Source: Paracoccaceae bacterium | GTDB lineage: Bacteria > Pseudomonadota > Alphaproteobacteria > Rhodobacterales > Rhodobacteraceae | NCBI GenBank assembly: GCA_021741245.1 | Contig: JAIOYF010000002.1 | Span: 186,001 to 250,000 of the forward strand | Reading direction: 5' to 3' | DNA length: 64,000 nt | In this document: positions 9,601-18,083 of the stretch, piece by piece | How the letters are laid out: every line of letters begins with the position of its first letter | How positions within the stretch are numbered: the first letter of the stretch is position 1 | Translations under genes and position numbers: made by a program | The notes under the pieces: model-generated | Databases searched by the model: none | The model's input: only the letters and a program-made list of their open reading frames with translations | Told to the model about the DNA's origin: nothing

Positions 9601-10544
9601 TCGAACGCCGACAGCGCAACCCGACCCGACGCCTCGCGCTGCCCTTGGGCAGAGAGGGTCATTTCCCGACCAAAGAAATCGGCATATTGCGGCAAGAACA
9701 GGGGGGCCACGTCGCCCCCAAAATCAACAGAAAACCGCTGCGCGCCGCCGTCCCCGCCCATCAGGGTCACAGACCCGGCAAGGCGTTCTTGACCATTGGT
9801 GTTCAAGACTAGATCGGCCTTGAAATCGTCAAGCGGCCCTTGGCCCGCTACAGTCAATTCGACCGAAGGGGCACCCGGCAGGTTCAAAACCGTGGCGGCA
9901 AGGCCGCCCGCCTCTTCCACCGCCGACAGATCAAGCGTGAGGGTGCGATCCAGATTGGTATAGCGCGCATTCAGCGAGATATCCGCCGCAGGCCCCGCAT
10001 CCAGTCGCTGAATGGATAGCGTGGCTTGCCCTTCACCACCTGCAAGCTGCAAGGACGCTGCAATCGTTCCTTCAAAGGCCTGACCCAGTACGGGCTGTTC
10101 CAGAACAACACGCTCTGCCGCGATCTGACCTATATCGACCGAGACGGGGAGGTCGGGCAGCGCAAAGCCACTTGCCTCTGGCGCGGGCAGGGTGGTTTGG
10201 CTGCTGCCCGGCGCACGGGCCACGATGATCTCTTTTGCGGTCAGTTCGTTGACCGATACCCGCCCTGCCAAAATAGCGGCCCGGTTCCAATCCAACACGA
10301 TGTCATTCAAGGTCAGCCAAACGCCATCATCATCGGCGATGGTCATCTGTGTGGCCGTTGCCCGCGACGACAGCGCCCCTTGGAACCCCCGGATCACCAC
10401 TTGCCGCCCAGCGCCCGAAAGGTTGTCTTCCAAAAAGGCGGTGATTGTTCCACGATCCTCACGCTCGGCCGCGGTTTCTTGTGCCCAACTGCCATGCGGC
10501 ATCAGCACGGCGGCAACAAGAGCGAGGGACATAAACCAGCGCAT
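6696..10544 (-). CDS. tamB: Translocation and assembly module subunit TamB
   Basis: A 1282-residue inner-membrane-anchored, periplasm-spanning protein of the TamB/AsmA-like (DUF490) family, partner of TamA. It has an N-terminal signal-anchor (MRWFMSLALVAAVLMPHG) and then about 1000 residues of repetitive beta-strand sequence rich in G, L, D and T. The conserved C-terminal DUF490 region contains LLFGRRLDSLSAFQALQLA and ends FFEKDY. TamB proteins form a hydrophobic groove that moves phospholipid or outer-membrane protein substrates between membranes. The ATG overlaps the tamA stop as TGATG, so translation is coupled. The length is usual for alphaproteobacteria. Confidence 0.95.
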   Translation of the reverse strand: MRWFMSLALVAAVLMPHGSWAQETAAEREDRGTITAFLEDNLSGAGRQVVIRGFQGALSSRATATQMTIADDDGVWLTLNDIVLDWNRAAILAGRVSVNELTAKEIIVARAPGSSQTTLPAPEASGFALPDLPVSVDIGQIAAERVVLEQPVLGQAFEGTIAASLQLAGGEGQATLSIQRLDAGPAADISLNARYTNLDRTLTLDLSAVEEAGGLAATVLNLPGAPSVELTVAGQGPLDDFKADLVLNTNGQERLAGSVTLMGGDGGAQRFSVDFGGDVAPLFLPQYADFFGREMTLSAQGQREASGRVALSAFDLAARSVRLAGQVTLAADGLPEQFSLVGDLGDPSGATVLLPGAGGEVSLQSATLDLGYDKTQGETWRAAVTGRGLGTATADVDGFSLTGSGRIGRVGSDRLIGGTISSRLQGVQAKDAALATALGSDVQLDTRFWWTSGAGELRFGGLSLAAGDVSLTGSGAISNPTAGIVVEGSATVIAKDMARFSGLVGRPLSGGASVNLAGQGSVLGGTFDAKVQVEGQDLTLSQAELDGLLSGASRLSLDARRDETGTLIRALTISASSLEAQGKGQISSTTTDLTLDFSMPDLSVLGPTYGGGASGTARLNGALTQQQARVEANITGQNLALGQAELDRLLQGETTLSVLADLDGDVLQIEALELSASGATAQVQGKLAISGSDLAVRLDLADLGRIVPGYGGRIGADLTVKGTPEAAVVTASAEAGSLRIGQAEVDRVLAGASVLNATVRLDQGQLRLDDLALKNAQVDVSATGRVTGAQREIDMTARLANLGLLLPDFPGPVTVQGTAAEDAAGYVLNLSGTGPGQINGRITGRVGPNFRNVDLNIAGTAQAGLANPFIGPRVVSGPISLALRVNGPPALSSVSGRVALTEGRLADPNLPFTVQGISAAVDLSGGQARINSTASVSTGGNLNVDGVIGLTPPYNSDLQVGLVSVVLRDPQLYQTRANGTLSINGPLAGGAVISGRVALPETELRIAATGLGTTGDLAGLRHVNEPVAVRETRRRAGLLGTTSGTGGGQGRPFGLDIVISAPNRFFIRGRGLDAELGGELRLTGTSDNVIPTGAFNLIRGRLDILGRRLVLSEAQLQLQGDFDPLLAVAASTVSDGITSSVRIDGSATDPQVSFTSSPELPEEEVLAQLLFGRRLDSLSAFQALQLASAVATLAGRGGDGIISRLRTGFGLDDLDVQTSADGQTQLTAGKYLSENVYSEVVVDQTGKSQINLNLDLSDTLTLKGAVGADGNTGIGLFFEKDY

Positions 10545-12394
10545 CAAAACGACTGCCCCAGACCGACATAGATCTGAACGCCCTTGCCCGTCTTGCCGCC
10601 CACGGGGGCAGCCACGTCCAGCCGGACTGGGCCAAAGCCGGTGCTATAGCGCAGCCCAAGCCCCGCGCCTGCGTGCCAATCGCCTGCAGCGCTGAAAAAC
10701 CCGTCTACATCCACCCGCCCGGCATCGACAAAGCCGACGATCCCGATCGTCTCGGTCACTTTGGTCCGCAGCTCAACGCTGCCCGCCATAAAATAGGTTC
10801 CGCCAACCTGATAGTTCACTGCACCGCGCAGCAGGTTTATGCCCAGCGACTGATAGGGTTGCCCCCGTACCGTGCCACCGCCACCCGACAGGAAAAGGTC
10901 GTCGCGCGGGGTATTGGTAAGCTTGGTCCCCAAGATCGCACCCGCCTGAAGCCGGCCCGCCAGAACGAATTTGTCACTTTCAGAAAAGCTGCGATAGGCC
11001 CGCAGATCGGTTGTCATCCGCGCCCCGGTGCCCGTTGACCCAAAGCCCAGAAATGGCTTGATCTCGGCATCCACGTAAAAGCCCTTGGTCGCGTCCGTCT
11101 TGCTGTCGCGGCGATCCCACGTCAATCCAATTGGCAGGGCGATGCTGCGCGAGAGGTAAGCCTCGGTCGTTACCCCATCTTCGGCAATAGCCACGCCGTC
11201 GGTATAGGCGTAGGCAAGGTCGACACGGCCCGTCAGCGTATCGCTGAACACATGACTGAACCCAAGCCGAAGGTCATACTGGTCTGCCCGATAATCGGGT
11301 TCGTCCAACCGCTCAAAGCTGGTGGAAAACCGCAGCGTCGTATCGGGCGTGATCGTCGCCGGTCGCTCGATCGAGAGTGACAGTCCATAGTCAACGCCAC
11401 TGTCGGGCGCGCCCAAGTTGCTGATGTTGCCTTCAACCTTGAACCGCTCGGCCCCGCCAAACAGATTGCGGTGCATCCATGACCCCGTGATCGCGGCGCC
11501 TTCAAGGCTTGACACCTCGGCACCAAAACTCAGGCGACGCGGCTTTTCTTCGACGACGACAATCGTTGTTTCCAACAGATCTGGAGCGGTGACCTGCGCC
11601 GCTTCGTCAATCGTGGCCGATGCAAAGGTGCCTGTCCGGCGCAACCGGGCCTCGGCCCGCGTGATCTCTTTGGGATCGTAAACCCTGCCCTGCGGCAGGC
11701 CAGCGATCGCCCGCACGCGGTTCTCGCGGGTGCGTTCGTTCCCTTGAACTGCAACCGCCCCGAACCGCAGCTTTGGCCCCGGCGCAAGCGCCACATCCGC
11801 CGACAAACGCTGGGCCCGGTGATCGGCGATGACATCTTGGGCCACGATCTTTGCCTTGGCGTATCCAATGGCACGCCATCCGTCCACAGCGCCGACAACA
11901 GCCTCACGGATCACGCCACTTTTGGCGACCTGACCCGGCGCAACAGTTGCAGGCAAGGTATATCCCCCCGCCAAGGGGCGCACGTCGACCTTGCCAAACA
12001 AAAACTTCGGTCCGGGATCAACCCGCACATCGACCCGTGAAATACGCCCCGGCGCATCCAGCGGCGCGATGCCAGAGGCTTCTTCCCCGTCCAGCCGGAT
12101 CGAGACAACCGGTGAATAATGGCCCTGCCCATAAAGCGCACCGACCATCCGCCCATAATCCGCCAAAGCTGCTGACAGCACTTCATCCGCAGCGCTGGTC
12201 TTGTCGATGCCATGCAAAAGGGACGCGCCTTGAACGATTTCGGAAAGCGCGCCGTCCTCGCCGGAAACCGAGAACTCCAAAGCGTCAAAGGCAAAAGAGG
12301 CAGACCCATCCCCGATTGATACCGCAAAAAGCAGGGCAACCGGCAAACCGAGGCTGCGGGATTTCCATTGAACCAAGGGGGAACTCCGTTTCAT
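10544..12394 (-). CDS. tamA: TamA, Omp85-family outer-membrane protein
   Basis: A 616-residue outer-membrane protein. An N-terminal signal segment (LPVALLFAVSIGDGSASFA) precedes POTRA domains over residues 35-260 (ISRVDVRVDPGPKFLFGKV; RVYDPKEITRAEARLR). The C-terminal 16-strand barrel has SLEGAAITGSWMHRNLFGGAERF and LSGGGGTVRGQPY, the latter being the VRG-type loop motif of Omp85 proteins. The final residue is Phe (VGLGQSF), as in a Bam recognition signal. With TamB it forms the TAM complex. It is the first gene of the tamA-tamB pair, and its promoter should lie in the 140-base spacer shared with the divergent peroxidase gene. Confidence 0.95.
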   Translation of the reverse strand: MKRSSPLVQWKSRSLGLPVALLFAVSIGDGSASFAFDALEFSVSGEDGALSEIVQGASLLHGIDKTSAADEVLSAALADYGRMVGALYGQGHYSPVVSIRLDGEEASGIAPLDAPGRISRVDVRVDPGPKFLFGKVDVRPLAGGYTLPATVAPGQVAKSGVIREAVVGAVDGWRAIGYAKAKIVAQDVIADHRAQRLSADVALAPGPKLRFGAVAVQGNERTRENRVRAIAGLPQGRVYDPKEITRAEARLRRTGTFASATIDEAAQVTAPDLLETTIVVVEEKPRRLSFGAEVSSLEGAAITGSWMHRNLFGGAERFKVEGNISNLGAPDSGVDYGLSLSIERPATITPDTTLRFSTSFERLDEPDYRADQYDLRLGFSHVFSDTLTGRVDLAYAYTDGVAIAEDGVTTEAYLSRSIALPIGLTWDRRDSKTDATKGFYVDAEIKPFLGFGSTGTGARMTTDLRAYRSFSESDKFVLAGRLQAGAILGTKLTNTPRDDLFLSGGGGTVRGQPYQSLGINLLRGAVNYQVGGTYFMAGSVELRTKVTETIGIVGFVDAGRVDVDGFFSAAGDWHAGAGLGLRYSTGFGPVRLDVAAPVGGKTGKGVQIYVGLGQSF

Positions 12395-12534
12395 CCCTTA
12401 TACTATCGCAACTGATCGACAGAATCACAACGCAAGTTGGCGTTATCAGGCAGCTTTCGCCCTTTTCAAGGCACGAGGAGCGTGGTTTTGTCCAGCTAAG
12501 GCGTTAGACCCCGTTACGCTTGAGGAGACTGGAA

Positions 12535-13851
12535 ATGCGCATCGCTTTTGTCTTTTTGCTGGCCACATCCGCCATGACCATGGCGCATGCAGGCGTGCCA
12601 GACCCGGTGACAGATGCGGATTTTCGTCCCGTTGACATGGCCAAGGCAGAATTGGGTCAGCTTTTGTTTTGGGACAAGCTTCTTTCGGGCAACAAGACCA
12701 TTGCTTGCGCCACCTGCCACCATCCGCGCTTTGGCACATCTGACGGGCAATCACTTGGCCTTGGCGAAGGGGGCATTGGCCTTGGACCAGAGCGCCGCGC
12801 CGATCCTGCCAATCTGCCCGAACAACGCATCCCAAGAAATTCCCCCGCACTGTGGAATCTGGGCGCGACCGAATTCACCCGAATGTTCCATGATGGCCGC
12901 ATCGAGGAAGACAAATCCCGGCCAAGCGGTCTGCGCACGCCCCTCGAAGATGAAATGGTGGTGGGCTTTGCCACGCTTTTGTCTGCACAAAACATGTTCC
13001 CCGTCCTGTCACCCGATGAGATGGCCGGTCATTACGAGGAAAACGAAATCTCAACGGCGGTGCGGCAAGGCGTGCTTACGGCCGCAGGTGGTGCATGGGA
13101 CCGGATCGCCGCACGGGTAGAGACTGTGCCGAAGTATCGCGCCCTGTTTGATACAGCCGCCCCCGAAACGCGCGGCCGTCCGCTTGTATTTTCTGATGTC
13201 TCAAATGCGATTGCTGAGTTCGTGGCCTTTGAGTTTCGCTCGGACGACACCCCCTTTGACGCCTATCTGCGCGGGACGGGCACCTTGCCGGAAGGCGCAA
13301 TGGCCGGGATGGACCTGTTTTATGGCAAGGCAGGCTGCTCTGATTGCCATTCCGGCAAGTTTCAGTCGGATCACGACTTTCACGCCATGGGCAGCCCGCA
13401 ACTCGGCCCCGGCAAGGGTGAGCGGTTTGAACGCCATCAGCGCGACGTGGGCCGCATGCGTGTAACAAATAACAAGGCAGACCTTTACGCCTTTCGTACA
13501 CCCAGCCTGCGCAACATTACCCTGACCGGCCCCTATGGTCATGCGGGTGGGCATGTCGACCTTGAAAACTTTGTCCGCTTTCACCTCGATCCTGTAAGAG
13601 GATTGGCCATTTACCAGCCACAAGCGGTCTTGACACCGTTCGAGGCGGCCAAACCCGATTGGGCAATGCTGGAAAAGGGCGAGGAGTTCCCCGCCATTGC
13701 CGCAGCCGTCACCCGCCCCCCGGTCACGCTCAGCGATACGGAGATCGCAGACATCCTTGCCTTTCTGGCCAGCTTTGAAAGCCCGACGGCAAAGTCAGGC
13801 CGCCTTGGTATCCCAGACACCGTCCCAAGTGGGCTGGAGGTCGAAAAGTAG
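12535..13851 (+). CDS. Di-haem cytochrome c peroxidase / MauG family protein
   Basis: A 438-residue periplasmic di-haem protein. It has a signal peptide ending AHA before GVPDPV (about residue 20) and two c-type haem sites, CATCH at residues 58-62 and CSDCH at 268-272. Typical family segments include LGQLLFWDKLLSGNKTIACA, PRNSPALWNLG, and FRTPSLRNITLTGPYGHAG near the C-terminus. Family members reduce peroxide with electrons from small cytochromes or oxidise protein residues (MauG); the substrate cannot be told from sequence. ATG 12535 is preceded by GAGGAG, whereas an in-frame TTG at 12520 lies inside that ribosome site. No mau genes are nearby. Confidence 0.9.
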   Translation: MRIAFVFLLATSAMTMAHAGVPDPVTDADFRPVDMAKAELGQLLFWDKLLSGNKTIACATCHHPRFGTSDGQSLGLGEGGIGLGPERRADPANLPEQRIPRNSPALWNLGATEFTRMFHDGRIEEDKSRPSGLRTPLEDEMVVGFATLLSAQNMFPVLSPDEMAGHYEENEISTAVRQGVLTAAGGAWDRIAARVETVPKYRALFDTAAPETRGRPLVFSDVSNAIAEFVAFEFRSDDTPFDAYLRGTGTLPEGAMAGMDLFYGKAGCSDCHSGKFQSDHDFHAMGSPQLGPGKGERFERHQRDVGRMRVTNNKADLYAFRTPSLRNITLTGPYGHAGGHVDLENFVRFHLDPVRGLAIYQPQAVLTPFEAAKPDWAMLEKGEEFPAIAAAVTRPPVTLSDTEIADILAFLASFESPTAKSGRLGIPDTVPSGLEVEK

Positions 13852-14011
13852 GCGCACCGCTGATGTTCGCCAGCGGTCAAACGATGCCCGGCTGGCCGTG
13901 CTGCCCCTTGATTGCTCGAACAAAAGTTTGGGGGGCGGCTATGTGGGACATCGTGACCACTTCCACAAAAGTGCTTTGAATGTCTGCATTCAAAGATTGC
14001 AATTCTACGAG

Positions 14012-14044
14012 AAAAAGGGGCATCAGCGTAAACCAACGCCCCTT
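14012..14044 (-). terminator. Intrinsic terminator of the VPLPA-CTERM gene
   Basis: A perfect 7-bp stem (AAGGGGC at 14015-14021 with GCCCCTT at 14038-14044) and a 16-base loop, followed on the minus strand by TTTTTC. It lies about 55 bases downstream of the minus-strand gene stop. Confidence 0.75.
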
Positions 14045-14098
14045 GAAAAGCATCTCACGCTTGGAGCAAGCAGATCCGGCTGGTTCGTCTGCTTTGAG

Positions 14099-14662
14099 TT
14101 AAGCAGCTTTTTTCTTCTTGCGGCCGAAGACTGCAAGGCCACCGAGGCCAGACAGAATCAATAGGCCACCCGCTGGAAGCGGCACTGCCGACACCGAAGC
14201 AGGTTCAAAGGAGAAACCGGCATATCCAAAGCCTGCGCCAGTTGAGGAATCATCAAAGAACAATCTGCTGATGCTGCCGAATGCACTGAAATCAACAAAT
14301 GTGTCGCTGAATACGTCAATAGTGCCAAGCAGAATTTCCGCAGCGTCAAATGCGCTGACCGCTACGAAATCGCCCGGATTAAAACCCCCTGTCGAAAACG
14401 AAAGGTTATCGACAGCGTAATTGAAGGCAATTTCCATATCCGCTTCGCAACTAGAACCGCTGATGGCACAAAAAGAATCTGGACGGCTATCGGCCCCCCC
14501 AAAGTATAGGCTCGTCCCAAATGAAGTAATCGTCGCCTCCGCGCCGACAAAGACAGTACCACCGAAGTAGCCTGAGCCTGGGAGATCAGTAAAAGTCGCC
14601 GCATGTGCGGCACCAGCAAGAAGCGTTGTGGACAAAGCAAGTGCGAGCGTGGTTTTCATCAT
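14099..14662 (-). CDS. VPLPA-CTERM sorting-domain protein
   Basis: A 187-residue exported protein. The signal peptide is MMKTTLALALSTTLLAGAAHA. A beta-rich body contains two cysteines close together (FCAISGSSCEAD), perhaps a disulfide. The C-terminus is a PEP-CTERM-type sorting signal of the VPLPA class: VPLPAGGLLILSGLGGLAVF followed by GRKKKKAA, that is motif, hydrophobic helix and basic tail. Exosortase/archaeosortase-like enzymes process such tails; none is encoded in this window. ATG 14662 has GGGA five bases upstream; ATG 14659 and TTG 14665 are alternatives. Its AT-rich upstream region and intrinsic terminator suggest a single-gene unit. The function of the mature domain is unknown. Confidence 0.85.
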   Translation of the reverse strand: MMKTTLALALSTTLLAGAAHAATFTDLPGSGYFGGTVFVGAEATITSFGTSLYFGGADSRPDSFCAISGSSCEADMEIAFNYAVDNLSFSTGGFNPGDFVAVSAFDAAEILLGTIDVFSDTFVDFSAFGSISRLFFDDSSTGAGFGYAGFSFEPASVSAVPLPAGGLLILSGLGGLAVFGRKKKKAA

Positions 14663-15048
14663 CAATATCCCTTATTCGATTAATTAATCACAGGGCTGAA
14701 CAGCCAAAACTTTACCAAAACAGGCTGCTGAACCCTCTATTTTATGTCAAGTTTTTTTTGATTTTGAGCGATCTGGGCGCCGGGCCCTCACGATTTCTAG
14801 CGACAATATGTAGAATTTCTTGGCATTCTATTCACTTCTGCACCAAATAGAAGCATTCGCCAAAGTGGTCCTAGCCTAAACGCTTCGACCACACATTCGT
14901 CGGACCCTTTCGGCTGAAGCGGAAACTCACACAAAGCGTAGCGACTCGCTACTCTGGTCTCCTCGCAGACGTCGGCTAGTTCGCTCAGGGATACCGGCAA
15001 CCTGTCCGATACCCTGCTTGTGACGGAATGCTGGTACCAGCTGGAAAA
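14663..15048. other. Intergenic region upstream of the VPLPA-CTERM gene
   Basis: 386 bases with no convincing gene. The part nearest the VPLPA-CTERM gene is markedly AT-rich for this genome (oligo-T run at 14751-14758) and contains TTGACA on the minus strand at 14745-14750, although I could not find a -10 element at the right spacing. The rest (14770-15048) has short frames on both strands that look non-coding. No tRNA-like fold was seen. Confidence 0.45.
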
Positions 15049-16596
15049 CTAGCCACCGATCCGAAAGGTGGCACCATCCCGCTGCAAGATGCTGACCTGT
15101 CCCAGCGGCACCTCTTGCCACTCAGAGGCCGTGCCGTCTGGCCAGATGATGCGAACTTCGGCGCTTTCGGCAGCCCCCAGACCAAAGTGCAAGGCGCCTG
15201 CGTGGCCCGAGACGTGGCCCCCGCCAATGGTCAGTTCCTGCGACTGCACAGCAGCCCCCACCCGCACCTCGACCCAAGACCCGATGGCGCGCGTGTTGGT
15301 CCCCTTTTGCCGGGGCTCCACCTCCAGCCAAGTGCCTGTCATGGGTGTGGCGTTTTGCCAAATCTCCATCGGGGCGCGTCGGTTCATAACCACGATGTCC
15401 AGCAACCCATCCGCGTTCAGATCGGCCAGACCCGCCCCGCGTGAGCGTTCCGTGGTATCAATCCCCGCCTCATGCCCGCGTTCCACAAACCGGCCATCGG
15501 GCTGTTGCATCAACAGGTTGTTGGGATCATGGATCGCATTTGAGGGCATCTGATCGACATTGCCCTTGGCGATGAACAGATCCGCCAGCCCATCGTTGTC
15601 TATATCGCCAAACTCCGCGTGCCAGCCGGTCGAAGGGCGGCCATCATCGCCGATATAGGGCGTGGTCGCGGTGGACCCTATGTCATAGGTCGCATCCGCC
15701 ATGACCCCATTGCCGCGATTGAACTGCAAAAGTTGATCGCCCATCGAGGTGAGCATCACCTCGGGCAAACCGTCGCCCGTGATGTCGCGGCTGCCAATGC
15801 CCATGCCCCACAGGCGCAGGGTGGGCCAGCCATCGGCCTCGGTATATTCTTGCAACGGGTCCAGTCGCCACATCTGTTCGCGCCCCGCCCGCACGTAATA
15901 CTGACGGTCGTTTGAAATCCGCAACTCGCGCGCGCCTGTGCGCTTCCAATCCGAGATCAGCATCGACAGCGCACAAAATCCGGGGCTGATCGCGATGGGG
16001 GCGTCAAACCGCCCCTTTGTGCCCCGGTAAAGTGCATTGTCATCGCAGGCCTCGAACGGGCCATTCGGGTTTGATCGGTCAACATAGTTGCCAACCACCA
16101 AAGTGGGCCAGTTGCGTGACCCTTCCCATGTGGCAGTAAAAGAGGTGCTCCAGCGGTCCTCGGACGGAAGACCCACCTCCTCCGTTGCATCGTGAAAACG
16201 GCACGCCCCCTCGCCGCGCAACAAGACATTGGGGCCAGCGCGCAAAACCATCAGATCAAGAATTCCGTCACTGTCCACGTCGAGCGGATAGGCTCCGGTA
16301 ACGTTTAGCAAAGGCGCAGCGCCGCCATCGGCAAAGGTGATCGGAGCGCCCGGCGCGGTTGTCACATTCACAAACAAGCGCGCTGGATTTGCCCCGCCTG
16401 CCGCGAAGAGATCCGGCAAGCCATCGTCATTGCAATCAAGGATCGCAACGCCACCACCCACGAAATGCTCCCACGCCCCATCATAAACCTGCGCAACTGG
16501 CAGGCCTGTGGCCCGATCCACAAACAGCGGTTCCGCCAAGGCTGCGCCAGCAAAACCCAAAAGGGCCGCGCCATGGCAAAGGAATGTGACCTTCAT
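15049..16596 (-). CDS. FG-GAP/VCBS repeat protein with ASPIC/UnbV domain (CRTAC1-like)
   Basis: A 515-residue exported protein. The signal peptide is MKVTFLCHGAALLGFAGAALA. Several beta-propeller FG-GAP/VCBS repeats follow (ILDCNDDGLPDLFAAGG, DVDSDGILDLMV, DITGDGLPEVMLTS, DIDNDGLADLFIAKG, DLNADGLLDIVVMN), each with Asp-rich calcium-binding loops. The C-terminal 90 residues match ASPIC/UnbV (IGGGHVSGHAGALHFGLG, IIWPDGTASEW). The biochemical role of the family is not settled; it is exported and probably binds calcium. The ATG at 16596 overlaps the stop of the ROK repressor as ATGA, which fixes the start and indicates co-translation. Why a xylose-type repressor is coupled to this protein is unclear. 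Confidence 0.9.
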   Translation of the reverse strand: MKVTFLCHGAALLGFAGAALAEPLFVDRATGLPVAQVYDGAWEHFVGGGVAILDCNDDGLPDLFAAGGANPARLFVNVTTAPGAPITFADGGAAPLLNVTGAYPLDVDSDGILDLMVLRAGPNVLLRGEGACRFHDATEEVGLPSEDRWSTSFTATWEGSRNWPTLVVGNYVDRSNPNGPFEACDDNALYRGTKGRFDAPIAISPGFCALSMLISDWKRTGARELRISNDRQYYVRAGREQMWRLDPLQEYTEADGWPTLRLWGMGIGSRDITGDGLPEVMLTSMGDQLLQFNRGNGVMADATYDIGSTATTPYIGDDGRPSTGWHAEFGDIDNDGLADLFIAKGNVDQMPSNAIHDPNNLLMQQPDGRFVERGHEAGIDTTERSRGAGLADLNADGLLDIVVMNRRAPMEIWQNATPMTGTWLEVEPRQKGTNTRAIGSWVEVRVGAAVQSQELTIGGGHVSGHAGALHFGLGAAESAEVRIIWPDGTASEWQEVPLGQVSILQRDGATFRIGG

Positions 16597-17870
16597 TGCG
16601 CAGCAATCTCCCGGTTGGCCGCCAACAGCATCTCGCTCACCGATGACAGCGCCAAAGCGGCGGCGCCATGGGCCCAAAGCAAATCACCCCATGCATGAAT
16701 TTCGATGGGGGGACGCGGTCGGCCAGTGTTGATGGCCAGATTGTCCATCTCGGCCAAAGTCTCGGAGGCATAAAGATAGTCATAGCGCATCCGCTCACCC
16801 GACAAGATGATCAGCGCCGGATCAAACAGGTTGATCACATTCGACAGCCCCACCGCCAGATAGCGCCCGGCCCTACGAAAGATCGACCGCGCCGTCGCAT
16901 TGCCCGCCTTGGCATGATCATACAGGCTTTCCAGCAACACCCCTATCGGCGGGGCATCCTTGTGCCCCCAGTTCAGGGCCGTCGTCGCCTCGCGCGCAAG
17001 GGCATAGTCAGCGACATAGGCCTCAAGACAGCCCCGTTGGCCGCAGCGGCACAGCGCGCCATCCAACTGCACCTTGATATGGCCCAATTCCATCCCCAGC
17101 CGCTGCGACCCGCGGTAAAGGCGGTGGTTCAGCACGAACCCCATTCCGACGCCATGTTCAATCGTCACAACCGCGAAATCCGAAAGGGTGCGCCCTGCGC
17201 CAAACCACAACTCGGCCAGCGCCACCAGATTGGCATCGTTGTCGATCCAAACCGGCAATCCCAACCGACGTGCCGCTACGGATGCCAGCGGCACATTGCG
17301 GTCATTCAGGATGGAAGACCAAAGCACGATGCCGTCCAGGCTGTCGACAAACCCCGGAACGCCAACGCCGATGGCCGATAGATCCGCACGCGACAACGCA
17401 GCCTTGGCGCAAACGCGGTCCAGCAGCGTTTCCATGGCAAGCAAAAGGTCGTTCAATGTCATGGGGCCGGGGCGGCGCGGGATGGCATCATCGGCAATCA
17501 GATTGCCCGCAAAATCCACGATCACCGCCGTATGCTCTCGATCCGAGATTTTCATGCCCGCCACGCGATGTGCATCGCGGCGCACCCCCAGTGCCACGGC
17601 CGGACGCCCGCGCCCGCTATCGCTGTCCCGTGCGGTCATCACCTCTTCGATCAGGCCCGAGTCGATCAGCTCTGACGTGATCGTGGTGACCGAGGCCGGG
17701 CTGACACCCAGTTCCTTTGCGACTTGCACACGCGGAATCATCCCCGCAGCACGCACGCGTTCAAAAATCTGCTGCCGCAAGGGTCGCTGCAAATCGGAGA
17801 GCGGTGCAATCAACGGGCCCACTCCCTTGCGGGCACCCTTTTGCCCCACACCAGCATCTAGCGTCTGCAT
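16593..17870 (-). CDS. xylR: ROK-family transcriptional repressor, probably xylose-responsive
   Basis: A 425-residue repressor. The N-terminal winged helix (residues 20-75; LGVSPASVTTITSELIDSGL) should bind DNA. The ROK sugar-binding domain follows, with IGVGVPGFVDS, DNDANLVALAE and the ROK zinc motif CRCGQRGCLEAY. It faces the xylF-H-G-B-A genes across a 213-base spacer, so repression relieved by xylose is the obvious inference; glucose or another sugar cannot be excluded. ATG 17870 is chosen because the HTH then begins at a usual distance and an A/G-rich ribosome site (GGAAAGAAAAG) precedes it; a longer start at 17921 would run into the putative operator. Confidence 0.87.
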   Translation of the reverse strand: MQTLDAGVGQKGARKGVGPLIAPLSDLQRPLRQQIFERVRAAGMIPRVQVAKELGVSPASVTTITSELIDSGLIEEVMTARDSDSGRGRPAVALGVRRDAHRVAGMKISDREHTAVIVDFAGNLIADDAIPRRPGPMTLNDLLLAMETLLDRVCAKAALSRADLSAIGVGVPGFVDSLDGIVLWSSILNDRNVPLASVAARRLGLPVWIDNDANLVALAELWFGAGRTLSDFAVVTIEHGVGMGFVLNHRLYRGSQRLGMELGHIKVQLDGALCRCGQRGCLEAYVADYALAREATTALNWGHKDAPPIGVLLESLYDHAKAGNATARSIFRRAGRYLAVGLSNVINLFDPALIILSGERMRYDYLYASETLAEMDNLAINTGRPRPPIEIHAWGDLLWAHGAAALALSSVSEMLLAANREIAAQ

Positions 17871-17875
17871 TTCTT

Positions 17876-17894
17876 TTCTTTCCGAAGTAAAGAA
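17876..17894. promoter_or_regulatory. Candidate ROK repressor operator (inverted repeat)
   Basis: TTCTTT and AAAGAA form a perfect 6-bp inverted repeat with a 7-base spacer, six bases upstream of the repressor start codon. The spacer to xylF also holds TTGACA at 17991-17996 and a wider TTTCAG...CTGAAA pair (17955-17960 and 17998-18003). Operator function is inferred from position and symmetry only. Confidence 0.4.
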
Positions 17895-18083
17895 CTGATG
17901 TCCCAACCCCAAATCGCCCAAAAAATGCTGCAGAGCAGCAAAATTCGGATGATATTTCAGCCCTACTTACATTTGTACATTATTTTTATTTTGACAACTG
18001 AAATTAATAGCGGCATTTTCCGGTCGTGTCGGCGAATCTGCCGGGCCGGTCATACGCTGACCGCATCCATAGGGAGGATACTC

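Noticed and set aside
14797-15000. 67-codon minus-strand frame in the large spacer
   Set aside because: No ribosome site, no family similarity and odd composition; treated as non-coding.
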